This document shows, in pieces, positions 28,801 to 37,296 of a DNA stretch of 64,000 nucleotides. Under the pieces are notes generated by a model, which saw only the letters and a list, made by a program, of their open reading frames with translations, was not told the DNA's origin and did no database searches. Source of the stretch: Hymenobacter sp. GOD-10R (GTDB lineage Bacteria > Bacteroidota > Bacteroidia > Cytophagales > Hymenobacteraceae); contig NZ_CP141184.1 of assembly GCF_035609205.1 (NCBI RefSeq), forward strand, positions 682,001-746,000. Reading direction: 5' to 3'. Each line of letters opens with the position of its first letter. Within the stretch, counting starts at the first letter, position 1. The translations under genes and the position numbers were made by a program.

Positions 28801-30467
28801 TGAATAGAAGCCACTGCTGGTGATGAGTTCCGGTCGACCAATCCTACGCCAGGCTTTGTTCCCTTCAGCATTTTTAAGAAGATCACCTCATCTTGGCCTA
28901 CGTTGGCGTAATCGTCGGTAAGCTCCCCTACTTTGTAGGTTTGGCCATTGTAGAGGTATTCAAAAGATACCCCTAGTACCTGCTCGGGCTGTAGCTGCGT
29001 GTTCAGCGAGAGGTAGCCTAATTGCGCGTTGAAGGTGTACTCATTTGAGGCTAGCTTACGCGCCCGCACTCGCTCAAAGTCAATACTTTTAGTGAGCTGC
29101 AAGCCAGGAGTGGTTTGCAGATAGGTATCAACCGAAAGGTTTCCGCGCGCTGTAGCACCTCCTCGTGTAACGCTCGAAAACTCCAAGTTGGCGTTGTTGG
29201 AAGTAGCCGTGCTAGCCGAAGTACCACCACCTTTGAGGAACTGCGCCCGATACACTTTGCTTGGCTCAGCCAAGTCCATGAGCGTAACCACGTTACGCAG
29301 GTTGTCGGTGGTGCGGTTGTCGTTCGTGACGTACACCTCCAAGCGGCGGATCTCGATGCCGCTCTGCACCGTGGGCAAGTTGCGCAAAGTGGCGTCGTAT
29401 CGGTCACGAAAGAACTGCGACAGGAAGAAGTGGCGGTTGTTTTCGTAGGCGCTGGCTTTCACCTCAAAGGTGCGGCTCTGCGCGCCATTCTGTACCGTTA
29501 CGGCGTCGGCCTGACCGCGCAACGTAGAGGCTACCGTCGTGACGGCCAAGCGGCCGAACTGTAGCTGTGCCTTGGCGCCAAATAGGTTCTGGCCGCCTTG
29601 GATTAGAGAGTTATTGAGCGGCAAGCTGACGTTGCCTAGCTCGATCTTGCGGATAATATCGGTGTCGAAGCCCGTGTAATCGAGCTTCATATTGTTCTCA
29701 AAGTCGAACGCGGCCTTGGTATCGTAGTTGAACGTGATCCGCATTTTCTCCCCGATCTGGCCGGTGAGATTGAGGTTCATGTTCTGGTCGTACTGAAAGT
29801 CGCCTACCTTCTGCTGGCGTAGAGTCAGCGTCGGGTTGTAGTTGCGGTTGAAGCGGGCGCCCATACGCAACGTCACCGAGCCCTGCGGACGAATATCTAC
29901 GTAGCTGCCGCCGAAGATGCGGTCGGCCATAGGGCCTAGGTATATCTTCGGGATGAGGCGTTTGGCCGTAGCGGGGCTTTGGGTCTCGCCCGCTACGCCG
30001 CCTTCCGACTTTTCGCGGAAGTACGTCCGGATAGCTTGTTGCTGTTGCCAACGCGCATATTCCTCAGCAGACATTAGGCTAGGATTTCGATAGTCGATTT
30101 CTGAACCTATTTTCTCCTGAATGTCGTAGAACTGTAAACTGTCGTCGGGAGTCACCTCGAGCTTCACGTTGGAAGGCAACGGCAGGATCAGGGGCGAGCG
30201 ACGACGTTGGGGCGAAAAGGGCGTACCGATTCGGTCCTGCGGCCCTACTTTGGGCCGACGACTCGGGCGGTAGCGACTAGTGTCGCCGGGCGCAGTGCGA
30301 GGGGTATCCGACGCCAGCGCCAGTTGGTTGTTTGTTTTAGGAAGCCAGGCCCATAATTGGCGCAACGCAAACGGGTTATTTCCCGTAGGTTCAGCCTGGG
30401 ACCACCACGCAGCCAGCAACGACACAACAACAACTGGAACGGCGAGAGATTTCTTACCGGTATTCAA
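22863..30467 (-). CDS. sprA: SprA, outer-membrane translocon of the type IX secretion system
   Basis: A 2534-residue protein, the size expected for SprA/Sov, which forms the giant outer-membrane beta-barrel pore for T9SS cargo export. It has an N-terminal signal (LAVPVVVVSLLAAWW). The SprA pattern is seen in PKIYLGPMADRIFGGSYVDI, VTLRMGARFNRNYNPTLTLRQQ and MNLNLTGQIGEKMRITFNYD near residues 170-250. Long stretches of amphipathic strands run to the C-terminal aromatic (LRYSLSQ). Neighbours fit the family: ruvA ends 33 bp upstream and gcvH-vanZ follow. Cargo with T9SS tails is encoded at 11272, 55226 and 59195. The gene is intact. Confidence 0.97.
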   Translation of the reverse strand: MNTGKKSLAVPVVVVSLLAAWWSQAEPTGNNPFALRQLWAWLPKTNNQLALASDTPRTAPGDTSRYRPSRRPKVGPQDRIGTPFSPQRRRSPLILPLPSNVKLEVTPDDSLQFYDIQEKIGSEIDYRNPSLMSAEEYARWQQQQAIRTYFREKSEGGVAGETQSPATAKRLIPKIYLGPMADRIFGGSYVDIRPQGSVTLRMGARFNRNYNPTLTLRQQKVGDFQYDQNMNLNLTGQIGEKMRITFNYDTKAAFDFENNMKLDYTGFDTDIIRKIELGNVSLPLNNSLIQGGQNLFGAKAQLQFGRLAVTTVASTLRGQADAVTVQNGAQSRTFEVKASAYENNRHFFLSQFFRDRYDATLRNLPTVQSGIEIRRLEVYVTNDNRTTDNLRNVVTLMDLAEPSKVYRAQFLKGGGTSASTATSNNANLEFSSVTRGGATARGNLSVDTYLQTTPGLQLTKSIDFERVRARKLASNEYTFNAQLGYLSLNTQLQPEQVLGVSFEYLYNGQTYKVGELTDDYANVGQDEVIFLKMLKGTKPGVGLVDRNSSPAVASIQQNPNLATGNLPTWDLLMKNIYSLNANQLNRDNFRLNIVYKDDQTGVDLISLKEGERIANIPLVQVLNLDNVNPNNDRNSDGNFDFLSGITIDPELGRIIFPNVQPFGSYLRAQFDTTGANATAERALIGKYVYSELYNQTQTDAQQVQVKDKFVLRGRFQATSTDEINLPGIGVAQGSVRVMSGSTLLQEGVDYQVFYDQAKVKILNPSYLNSANALNITFEKNAVVQVQPRKLVGARFDYRLNQDVNFGATVLHLTENQAPGINRVNIGDEPGNNTMYGLDVNMRRESRALTKYLDALPFISTKEPSSVAFSGEFAQFVPGKTKLGRGENGVSYIDDFENASTPYTLGGTNVATAWRLAATPSPLVGSATGLAVAYNRAKLAWYTIDQTYYTNGPSKPAGITPYSANKNHYTRGILRTEVFPNRDVGATGNGYEYPLDLAYFPGERGPYNYNPRVSTDGQRIDDGNNIVNHYGGISREITFDTDFDNANVEFLEFWLMDPFIAGPNGVVGDSPTAGSNNTTGGELYFNLGSISEDALRDNGQHEFENGLPDGTEANRNDVVQPTDWGVVSRQQFLTDAFSTAPGGRTRQDVGLDGLGNTDEQGFFQGAYSQFEDPSADDFRHHLDGFYNTNSTQILGRYKQYNGMEGNSVENSQQSSTAYPDKEDLNRDNVISDVEQYYEYRIPLQPGQLEVGQNNIVDKVTAPNPNGSNEPVNWYQFRIPIRQYTGYRGTGDAKSFGFKSIRFLRMYLTQWREPVVLRMLQMQFVANQWRRFQTVIGEPGQTYVNTTNDAGAFNISTVSLETNGLANVQGTSAIPYISPPNIQRDREYGSTTTSRQQNEQSLRMCVDELQDGFSKAAYKNISINMLRYKQLRLFLHAETEDPSLQNITPGEPGSVRGFVRIGTDYTQNYYEYSLPLEITRSGNTARDIWPEKNEVQISFQDFIDAKAERNRLGIAYTVPYVKTVIAQNGVPAQITILGNPDFSAVQGAMIGVQNPADDKTPKSLCIWADEFRVYDFDREGGFAATARFNTKLADVANITATGSYTSVGFGALQSKLIDRTTSSITRGDLNATVAADKFLPVSLGLRVPVLLQAGIESAAPQYDPLDPDTKLSQSLQKFESAADRAKYRKEVISQTHSRSLSVLNVHKERTNPDKKVRPYDIENLAVSYAITERTHTDINTDRDYNKTYTGALAYVYQTTPKNYAPFAKAKLLDNPYLKIFQDINFTPLPSRFSFRADLDRRYNELLLQRVREVGQLPTSDGIAGVYQKSFFINRIYDLKWDLTKSLILDYTATNRGVVDEGVGPTLGDDPISRQNRQLLRDNLFRRGGRTTNFNQTVAATYRLPLDKFPLTDWISSDIRYQANYSWQAASTALRAPVNPISQQDTATTRLNLGNTIQNNGELSANGKIDLVKLYNKVRFLNIINNAPAPGRAADGPGQDRAVTPRSLTGANKEPVVKDTTKGPQLRVLKAVLRSLMTARSINFTYARSNGTLLPGYLPSTRFFGLNSDWDAPGVPFILGQQYDLNSLYERAARNGWYTQRSDLLNTPLSSLLTENLTLRTALEPFRDFNIQIDARRQLARNRERYYRLEVDTTTLLPYSDRRIQNTQALGNGSFSTSIITIQTLFGDRSANGNISKAFNRFILNRGVVREKLAAANPVSVENGGVEVRNPTTNLLELKSGRYGYNSQDVLIPAFLDAYKGKSSDGYKAKRFQPFATLPLPNWRIDYNGLAEIPFIKRYFRTITLNHAYSSVYNITSYTTATQYGYELNSFNVVTGNNQFVGDITNINNQFIPYYVLGQVTISEQLAPLIGLNFTTVDKLTGRVEYRTARNIGLNTTNAQVTELYTTEMVIGLGFVTNRLKLPFKVNGEQRVLRNELNARLDLSIRDNTTIQRSIEDVVNPDEAAASGIEASTGRAVSQTTNGNRQVQLRPTIDYTLNQRLNLQFYFTRTVSEPRVSNSFKNTATEGGIQLRYSLSQ

Positions 30468-30500
30468 GAGCTAAGAAACGGGCGGTAGCCGGGTAGATTT

Positions 30501-31106
30501 CTAATTAGATTTCAGCGCAAATTTGATGAGGGCCTCCACGGTCAAGTCATTGCCGTGACGACTTTGGATAGTGTCTAGAGTTTTCTCGGCCGCAGCGCGT
30601 GCAAACCCTAGGGTAACTAAAGCGGCTAACGCTTCAGCGCGGTTGGTATTGTGCGCACGGGCCAACGGCACCGTGTCGACCCCGGCTTTCGCTAATAATT
30701 CATCTTTTCGTAATCGGTCGCGTAGCTCCAATATCACGCGCTGTGCTGTTTTCGGCCCAACGCCCTTGATGCTCTGAATAGCGCGTACGTCTTCCTGTAC
30801 AATGGCTTGCCGGATTTCGCCCACCGACATAGACGAAACCATCACGATGCCAGTGCCGGGGCCAATACCCGAAACTGAAATCAGGAGCATGAACAAAGCG
30901 CGCTCATTCGGGTCCAAAAACCCGTAGAGGGTGTGAGCGTCTTCCTTGATGTGCTGGTACGTGTAGAGCTTAATCCGTTCTTCCTCAGCAGGTAGCTTCG
31001 AGTAAGTAGCCAGCGAAATCTTGATTTCGTAGCCAATGCCGTTGACGTCTAGTATAGCTTGCGCGGGATCTTTGTAAGCCAGTTTGCCGTCGATATATGC
31101 AATCAT
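30501..31106 (-). CDS. ruvA: Holliday junction branch migration subunit RuvA
   Basis: A 201-residue protein that binds four-way DNA junctions and loads the RuvB helicase during recombinational repair. The ATG at 31106 (MIAYIDGKLAYKDPAQAIL) is the true start; in-frame codons upstream to 31184 are not RuvA sequence. It has the OB-fold domain I (GIGYEIKISLATYSKLP), then helix-hairpin-helix motifs (LLISVSGIGPGTGIVMVSSM; IQSIKGVGPKTAQRVILELRD) and the C-terminal domain III that contacts RuvB (AEALAALVTLGFARAAAEK). It is probably transcribed with sprA, which starts 33 bp downstream. Confidence 0.97.
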   Translation of the reverse strand: MIAYIDGKLAYKDPAQAILDVNGIGYEIKISLATYSKLPAEEERIKLYTYQHIKEDAHTLYGFLDPNERALFMLLISVSGIGPGTGIVMVSSMSVGEIRQAIVQEDVRAIQSIKGVGPKTAQRVILELRDRLRKDELLAKAGVDTVPLARAHNTNRAEALAALVTLGFARAAAEKTLDTIQSRHGNDLTVEALIKFALKSN

Positions 31107-31360
31107 AGAGGGGATTTCAAAAGCAATATAAAGTGGTGAACTCAGCCGGGGCAGGTAGGCTTCCACAGCTGAGTTCATCAACACTTCATAAAACTAATGA
31201 AATCGGAGTAGCACGCCAAAAAAGCGTCCGTTATAGTTCAACTAGGTTAAGTTATAACAGATGGGCTGTGGCTTGCGAATTTGCACAGTGTGGTGCAGTT
31301 GTTTTCCGTCTGCTCTAGTGACTAGCTAGGTACAGTCGTTACAAACAAGAGGGTATGTTG

Positions 31361-33634
31361 CTACAGACCCTTGCCACCGCGGTGAGCGTCAACCACTGCA
31401 ATAGCCGCCATATTCACGATTTCGCGCACGGAAGCACCTAGCTGCAGAATGTGAACGGGCTTACGCATTCCCATTAGTACGGGCCCAATTACCTCGGCGC
31501 CGCCAATCTCTTGGAGCACTTTATAGGCAATGTTGCCCGAAATAACGTTCGGGAAGATGAGCGTATTGGCGCCACCTTTTTGAGCTAGCTCGCTGAAGGG
31601 ATATTGTTCTTGCAGGAGTTGCGGATTCAGGGCGGTGTTGGCCTGCATCTCACCATCCAGAATCAGGTCGGGGTAGCGCTGCTTAGCTAGCTCCGTGGCA
31701 CGGCGCGCCTTGTCGGGGAGGTCGCCGGGGTTAGAGCCGAAGTTGGAATAGCTCAGCACTGCAATCCTAGGTTCAGCATCGAAGAAGCGCACGGCCCGGG
31801 CCGTTAGGCCAATAATATCTACCATCTGCTCGGCCGTGGGGTCGATATTCACGGTAGTGTCCGAGAAGAAGAATGGGCCTTTCTTGTGCTGGATGATATA
31901 CATACCGGCTACTCGCTTCACACCATCTTCCACACCAATTACTTGTAGGGAAGGCAAAATCGACTTGCCGTAGTCTTTGGTCAGACCAGTAATAAAAGCA
32001 TCGGCCTCACCGGTTTCCAGCATCATCGAACCATAGTAGTTCCGCTCACGCAACAAGCGGCGGCCTTCGTACAGCGTGATGCCGCGGCGCTGCCGCTTTT
32101 GGTAGAGTAGTTCTGCATACTCGGCACGTTTGGCGTCTTCCTGCAGAATGTCGATGATCTGGCAGCCTTCCAGGTCGAGATTATTAGCCTGAGCAATCTG
32201 CCGGATCTTATCGTGGTTGCCTAGTAGAATCGGATAGGCAATATTCTCATCCCGTAGAGTTTGCGCAGCCTTAAGGATCTTGTAATTGTCGGCTTCGGCA
32301 AATACGATTCGTTTTGGGTTCGCTTTCGCCGCCGAGATGATACGGTTCATCAGCTTCTGGTTGGCACCTAAGCGTCCACGCAACTCATCCTCATACGCTG
32401 CCCAGTCGGTAATGGGCTGCCGAGCTACACCACTCTCCATAGCAGCCTTGGCCACCGCCGGTGAAATAGTGGTGATCAGGCGCGGGTCGAGAGGTTTGGG
32501 GATAAGATATGTGCGACCGAAGGTGAGAGTGGTGTCACTATAAGCCTGATTTACCATCTCGGGCACTACATCCTTCGCTAGCTCCGCCAACGCATGCACC
32601 GCGGCAAGCTTCATGGCCTCGTTTATTTCGGTGGCGCGTACGTCGAGTGCTCCCCGGAAGATGTAGGGAAAACCGAGCACGTTGTTCACCTGGTTCGGGT
32701 GGTCGGAGCGACCCGTAGCCATAATAATGTCGTGGCGCGTCGAGATGGCTAGGTCATAGTCAATCTCTGGGTTTGGGTTGGCCAGGGCAAACACAATCGG
32801 GTTGGGTGCCATAGCCAGCAGCAGTTCGGCTGGCAGCACATTGGCCGCCGACAAGCCTAGGAACACATCAGCACCTTCCATCGCTTCTGCTAACGTGCTG
32901 ATCGGACGCGTAGTGGCAAACCTCAACTGCATGTCCGCCAAATCAGTGCGCGCCGGAGTGATGATGCCATCCTTATCAAAGACCACCACATTTTCCAGCT
33001 TCACACCTAGCTCTAAATACAAACGCAAGCAGGATACGGCCGCAGCACCAGCACCGCTCACCACTAGCTTTACTTTGTCAATCTGCTTGCCTACCACTTC
33101 CAGCGCGTTCAGCAACGCCGCTGAGGTGATGATGGCCGTACCGTGCTGGTCGTCGTGCATGAGCGGAATGTTCATCTGCTCGCGCAGGGCCGTCTCAATG
33201 CGGAAGCACTCGGGTGCCTTGATATCTTCTAGGTTGATGCCGCCGAAAGTGGGCTCCAGCGCCTTCACAATGCGGATAAACTCATCCGGATCGGTCGCAT
33301 CAATCTCGATGTCGAAGCAGTCGATGCCCGCAAATTTCTTGAATAGAACGCCTTTGCCCTCCATCACCGGTTTTGAGGCTTCTGGCCCAATGTTACCTAG
33401 GCCCAGCACCGCCGTGCCATTACTGATCACGCCTACTAAGTTGCCCTTAGCAGTATACTTATATACATCAGCCGGATTGGCCGCAATTGCTTTACAAGGT
33501 TCGGCTACGCCTGGCGAGTAAGCTAGGGCTAGGTCCGATTGGGTACTAACGGGCTTGGTGGGCACTACCTCAATCTTACCGGCTGGGCCTTGGGCGTGGT
33601 AGTTGAGGGCGTCTTGCTTGTTAATCTTGGACAT
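31361..33634 (-). CDS. maeB: NADP-dependent malic enzyme fused to a phosphotransacetylase-like domain
   Basis: A 757-residue MaeB-type enzyme that decarboxylates malate oxidatively to pyruvate with reduction of NADP. The ATG at 33634 (MSKINKQDALNYHAQGP) is chosen; 28 upstream codons do not match the family. The malic domain has LALAYSPGVAEPCKAIA, GNLVGVISNGTAVLGLG, and IEIDATDPDEFIRIVKAL. The NAD(P) fold has VVSGAGAAAVSCLRLYLELG. From about residue 430 the PTA-like domain (KRIVFAEADNYKILKAAQTL; PVLMGMRKPVHILQLGASVREIVNM, in two parts) is regulatory in known homologues, binding acyl-CoA. It lies upstream of ruvA with a 254-bp gap. Confidence 0.95.
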   Translation of the reverse strand: MSKINKQDALNYHAQGPAGKIEVVPTKPVSTQSDLALAYSPGVAEPCKAIAANPADVYKYTAKGNLVGVISNGTAVLGLGNIGPEASKPVMEGKGVLFKKFAGIDCFDIEIDATDPDEFIRIVKALEPTFGGINLEDIKAPECFRIETALREQMNIPLMHDDQHGTAIITSAALLNALEVVGKQIDKVKLVVSGAGAAAVSCLRLYLELGVKLENVVVFDKDGIITPARTDLADMQLRFATTRPISTLAEAMEGADVFLGLSAANVLPAELLLAMAPNPIVFALANPNPEIDYDLAISTRHDIIMATGRSDHPNQVNNVLGFPYIFRGALDVRATEINEAMKLAAVHALAELAKDVVPEMVNQAYSDTTLTFGRTYLIPKPLDPRLITTISPAVAKAAMESGVARQPITDWAAYEDELRGRLGANQKLMNRIISAAKANPKRIVFAEADNYKILKAAQTLRDENIAYPILLGNHDKIRQIAQANNLDLEGCQIIDILQEDAKRAEYAELLYQKRQRRGITLYEGRRLLRERNYYGSMMLETGEADAFITGLTKDYGKSILPSLQVIGVEDGVKRVAGMYIIQHKKGPFFFSDTTVNIDPTAEQMVDIIGLTARAVRFFDAEPRIAVLSYSNFGSNPGDLPDKARRATELAKQRYPDLILDGEMQANTALNPQLLQEQYPFSELAQKGGANTLIFPNVISGNIAYKVLQEIGGAEVIGPVLMGMRKPVHILQLGASVREIVNMAAIAVVDAHRGGKGL

Positions 33635-33730
33635 GGGAAAAGGTAGAGGCAAGGGGTGGAGAAATTTGCATCCAATAGGCAAGTTGGCAATTTTGAGCGG
33701 AATGGAAGGCTCGGGCAACCAACTTAGCTA

Positions 33731-33764
33731 TAAAAAAGCCCTGAGCTACTGGGTAGCTCAGGGC
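33731..33764 (-). terminator. Terminator of the tatA-tatA-gatA-transglycosylase operon
   Basis: A 12-bp perfect stem (33738-33749 with 33753-33764) with a 3-base loop is followed on the - strand by six T (A at 33732-33737). It lies 105 bp beyond the stop at 33869. Confidence 0.92.
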
Positions 33765-33868
33765 AAGGAAAATAACTATGTGTCAAAGGTTTGTCTAGTA
33801 CACCAGTGTCGTTGGGAAGTCAGTTCAACCTGAACGGTACTTTTATAGCCTAACGCTACATGGATAAC

Positions 33869-35848
33869 CTAGCTTTGCTCCAGCACCAACTTCTGCCCAG
33901 GCTTCACTTCATCCGATTTTAAATGGTTAAGCTTGCGAAGTTGCTCTACCGTAACGCCATGATAGCGCCGTGAAATATTGTAAAGCGTATCGCCCGGTTG
34001 TACTAAGTGTATTTTGGGTAATGGTGCAGTAGCTGGTTTTGTTGAAGCTTTAGCAGTAGCGCGAGCGGGTGCCGCCGGTAAGTTTGTGTTGCTAGCTACT
34101 ACTGGCTCTGGGAGAGATTCCTCTTCCTCTGAGCCGTAGAACACTAGTTTTTGACCTATACTTAGGTTTGCCGACCGAAGATGGTTTAAGGCCATGAGTT
34201 GGGAAGCGGTCATGCCGTGTGCACGAGCTATCTTGTCTAGGTTGTCGCCACGTTGCACACTGTAAGTAGTTAGTGCGCTATCGGTGGAAAGGCTAGCTGC
34301 TGTTTCCAGTAGCGCTGGAGTCGACGTTGGCTCTTTGGCCACTCGGGCTATCGGAGCCGATTTGACTGGCGCTGGAACGGTCTTCGCCACGGCGTCAGAG
34401 TCCTTCTGAGCAGCGACTGCTACGGCAGGCTCCCGGATGCTCTTACGTGTTGCCACAGCTTCTTTACCTCCAAATAGGGGTAAGGTAGTTGGGATAGCTA
34501 GCTTTCTAATAGCTATTGACGTTGATGCAGAAGCCGAAGGTTGCTCAGTGGGCAGATAAACAACTAATTGCTGCTTTAGTGTTAAAGCACGACCTCGGCG
34601 CAAATTGTTCCAGCGAGCGATTTGTGTCGAGGTTACGTTGTACTGCTCTGCTACAGAAGCTAGGTTCTCGCCACGGCGCACGGAATGGCGCACGCGGCGG
34701 TAGCGTACATCGGCTTGTGGTGCTGTAGCCGCCAGCATGGGCTGGGTAGCTGTTGCATCGAGCAAGCTAGGAAAGCGGGGCATAAGCAATGCCGGAGGCG
34801 GAACCGTTACTTTGCAGAAGTCGAGCAACGTAGTACGGTCAACTGCGGCTAGCTCTGGCCGGATGCATGCCGGGACTGTAAGCCTATAGTTACGCAAAGT
34901 CTCAGGCAAGTAGGCCTTTTTGATTTCCGGGTTATGGCGCGCAATCTCCGTCGAATCCAACCCGAACTGTGCTGAGAACTTACGCAAATCCAGCGACCGA
35001 CCTGAAATAATAAGGGTGTCTGTTGGTTCAGGATAGAGGTAATGCAACGAGTCAGAATGTAAGCCGTGTTCGTGGGCATACTTCAGCGTGTAAAGGGCGG
35101 CTGTGAAGGTTGGAACGTAGTTGCGCGTTTCTTTGGGCAAGTAGGGGTAAATAGCCCAGAAGTTCCGCTGTCCGCCCGCCCGGCGAATGGCCTTCATGAT
35201 GTTGCCCGAGCCGTAGTTGTAAGCGGAAAGAGCTAGCTCCCAATCACCGAACATGCGATATAGGTCGCGAAGGAATCGGCAAGCGGCCTCCGTCGATTTC
35301 TCCGGATTCATGCGCTCATCAATGTAGTCGTTGCGCACGAGCCGAAAATCATTGGCAGTTGGTCCCATAAACTGCCACAACCCTACCGCTCCCACACGCG
35401 AGCGTGCTTGTGGCACTAGGGCTGACTCCACTACCGCCAGATACTTCAGGTCTTTCGGGAGGTTGTATTTCGCTAAGTATTTCTCAAAAAGCGGGAAATA
35501 CAAATTTTCGCGCTCTAGAATCCGCTGCGTATAAGCCCGATTGTTTATCGTGAAGTAGTTCACGAAGCTCATCACCGTGTTATTAAACAGGTGCGGTACG
35601 TCAGTTTCGAGGCAGCCAATGCGGTCAGCCACCAAATCGCGCATAGTAGGAGGGGTGCGCAGCCAAGCAAGCTGCACCGAGTCGATGACGACGGGTGCAG
35701 CTACTAGCGAATCAGGCAGCACGAGCTGCACTGAGTCAGTTCGTTCATAACCTAGGTTTTGTTCGGGTACGATTTGCGCCACCGTCGGCGAGGCAAAAGC
35801 GAGCAGTAACAGAAGCCCGGCAATGGTACGAACCAACACGTTTTTCAT
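33869..35848 (-). CDS. MltD-like lytic transglycosylase with three LysM domains
   Basis: A 659-residue exported peptidoglycan enzyme with a signal peptide (LLLLLAFASPTVAQ). The SLT domain spans about residues 110-270, with catalytic Glu141 in LKYLAVVESALVPQARS and the downstream GLWQFMGPTA and ALSAYNYGSGNIMKAIRRAGG motifs. Three LysM repeats follow, at about 385-435 (HSVRRGENLASVAEQYNV), 535-580 (YSVQRGDNLDKIARAHGM) and 613-658 (HLVQPGDTLYNISRRYHGV). It cleaves glycan strands between MurNAc and GlcNAc, forming anhydro ends. Its ATG overlaps the gatA stop by one base (TGATG), suggesting translational coupling. Confidence 0.95.
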   Translation of the reverse strand: MKNVLVRTIAGLLLLLAFASPTVAQIVPEQNLGYERTDSVQLVLPDSLVAAPVVIDSVQLAWLRTPPTMRDLVADRIGCLETDVPHLFNNTVMSFVNYFTINNRAYTQRILERENLYFPLFEKYLAKYNLPKDLKYLAVVESALVPQARSRVGAVGLWQFMGPTANDFRLVRNDYIDERMNPEKSTEAACRFLRDLYRMFGDWELALSAYNYGSGNIMKAIRRAGGQRNFWAIYPYLPKETRNYVPTFTAALYTLKYAHEHGLHSDSLHYLYPEPTDTLIISGRSLDLRKFSAQFGLDSTEIARHNPEIKKAYLPETLRNYRLTVPACIRPELAAVDRTTLLDFCKVTVPPPALLMPRFPSLLDATATQPMLAATAPQADVRYRRVRHSVRRGENLASVAEQYNVTSTQIARWNNLRRGRALTLKQQLVVYLPTEQPSASASTSIAIRKLAIPTTLPLFGGKEAVATRKSIREPAVAVAAQKDSDAVAKTVPAPVKSAPIARVAKEPTSTPALLETAASLSTDSALTTYSVQRGDNLDKIARAHGMTASQLMALNHLRSANLSIGQKLVFYGSEEEESLPEPVVASNTNLPAAPARATAKASTKPATAPLPKIHLVQPGDTLYNISRRYHGVTVEQLRKLNHLKSDEVKPGQKLVLEQS

Positions 35849-37287
35849 CAGGGCAAAGCAGGGGTGAGCGACTCCGTAACCAGTTTTGAGAAGGCCAGCA
35901 GGTGTTCTTCCCGGAACGCACCGCTGAGAATCTGCAAGCCAATCGGCATACCTTCTGAATCGGTGCCTGATGGCACCGAAATAGCGGGTACCCCGGCCAA
36001 CGATGCCTGCACCGTGAAAATATCAGCTAGGTACATCGCCAAAGTGTCTTGCTCCACATCGCCGATGTGGAAAGCAGTAGTAGGCGTAGTCGGAAGCACC
36101 AAGAAGTCGTACTGCCGCAGGAGCTCGTCGGTTTTCTCCTTGATCAACCGGCGTACCCGTTGTGCCTTGGTGTAATAGGCATCGTAGTAATCTGCCGACA
36201 ACACAAAAGTGCCAAGCAGAATACGGCGCTGCACTTCTGGCCCAAAACCTTGCGAGCGAGTCTTCTTATAAAGTGACTCCAAGTCGGTAGCGTCAGGAGC
36301 TCGGTAGCCGTACTTCACGCCATCAAAACGGCTCAGGTTAGAGCTAGCTTCAGCTGTGGTTAAGATATAATAAGACGGTACGATGTAGTCAAGGTAAGGG
36401 AAATCTACTGCCTCGACTACGTGGCCTTGACCACGTAGCACATCGAGTGCTTCTTCCGTCGCCGCTTTAATTTCGGGGTTCAGGCCCGGGCGCTCCAAGC
36501 AGTCGCGAATATAACCGATACGGTAGTGAGGCGCCGGGGTAAGAAGCTCGCTATAAGCAGGCACTGGCTCCTTGCTTACGGTGCTGTCGAATTCATCAGG
36601 GCCAGCCATTACCTCCAGCAGCAACGCCGCGTCCTCAACAGAGCGAGTTAAAGTGCCTATCTGGTCAAACGAGGAAGCGTACGCAATCAAACCGTAGCGT
36701 GAAATGCGTGAATACGTGGGCTTGAAACCTACAATACCACAAAAAGCCGCTGGCTGGCGTACTGAACCGCCCGTGTCAGAGCCAATGGAAGCTAAGCAGA
36801 GGTCAGCTTGTACAGCCACTGCCGAGCCACCCGAAGAGCCACCCGATACCCGAGTAGGATCAAGCGCATTGCGCACCGGTCCGAAATAGGAAGTTTCGTT
36901 GGAGGCACCCATGGCAAACTCGTCGCAGTTCTGCCGGCCAATGAAAATAGCGTCCTCATCGAGCAAGCGCTGTACAGCCGTCCCGGTGAACAAGGACTTG
37001 AAGCCATCCAGGATATGGCTACTCGATTGCAAAGCGTGGTCTTTGTAAGCTAATACATCCTTCAAGCCCACAACCATACCTGCTAGCTTCCCTGCTGTAC
37101 CAGCAGCTAGCTTCGCGTCGACGGCATCAGCTTGGGCACGTGCTTCGTCAGGCCATACCTCCAGGAAAGCATTCAAATTGCTTTCCCGCTGGATGTTATC
37201 TAGATAATACTCCACGAGCTGACGACAGGTGGTAGTGCCTGCCGTCAGCTCGTTTCGAACTTCGGTAAGAGAGTTAAACCGTCTCAA
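35848..37287 (-). CDS. gatA: Asp-tRNA(Asn)/Glu-tRNA(Gln) amidotransferase subunit A
   Basis: A 479-residue amidase subunit of the GatCAB complex, which converts misacylated Glu-tRNA(Gln) or Asp-tRNA(Asn) to the amidated form. The Ser-cisSer-Lys triad is visible: Lys76 (VVGLKDVLA), Ser151 in the amidase signature VSGGSSGGSAVAV, and Ser175 in SDTGGSVRQPAAFCGIVGF. Length and end are normal. gatB and gatC are not in this window. It is the third gene of a tatA-tatA-gatA-transglycosylase operon, 9 bp after the second tatA and overlapping the next gene by one base. Confidence 0.96.
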   Translation of the reverse strand: MRRFNSLTEVRNELTAGTTTCRQLVEYYLDNIQRESNLNAFLEVWPDEARAQADAVDAKLAAGTAGKLAGMVVGLKDVLAYKDHALQSSSHILDGFKSLFTGTAVQRLLDEDAIFIGRQNCDEFAMGASNETSYFGPVRNALDPTRVSGGSSGGSAVAVQADLCLASIGSDTGGSVRQPAAFCGIVGFKPTYSRISRYGLIAYASSFDQIGTLTRSVEDAALLLEVMAGPDEFDSTVSKEPVPAYSELLTPAPHYRIGYIRDCLERPGLNPEIKAATEEALDVLRGQGHVVEAVDFPYLDYIVPSYYILTTAEASSNLSRFDGVKYGYRAPDATDLESLYKKTRSQGFGPEVQRRILLGTFVLSADYYDAYYTKAQRVRRLIKEKTDELLRQYDFLVLPTTPTTAFHIGDVEQDTLAMYLADIFTVQASLAGVPAISVPSGTDSEGMPIGLQILSGAFREEHLLAFSKLVTESLTPALP

Positions 37288-37296
37288 ATCACAAGG

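Noticed and set aside
32778..33521. 247-codon + strand open frame
   Set aside because: It runs antisense within the malic enzyme gene, is Ser/Thr/Pro-rich as expected from a mirrored frame, and has no family features.
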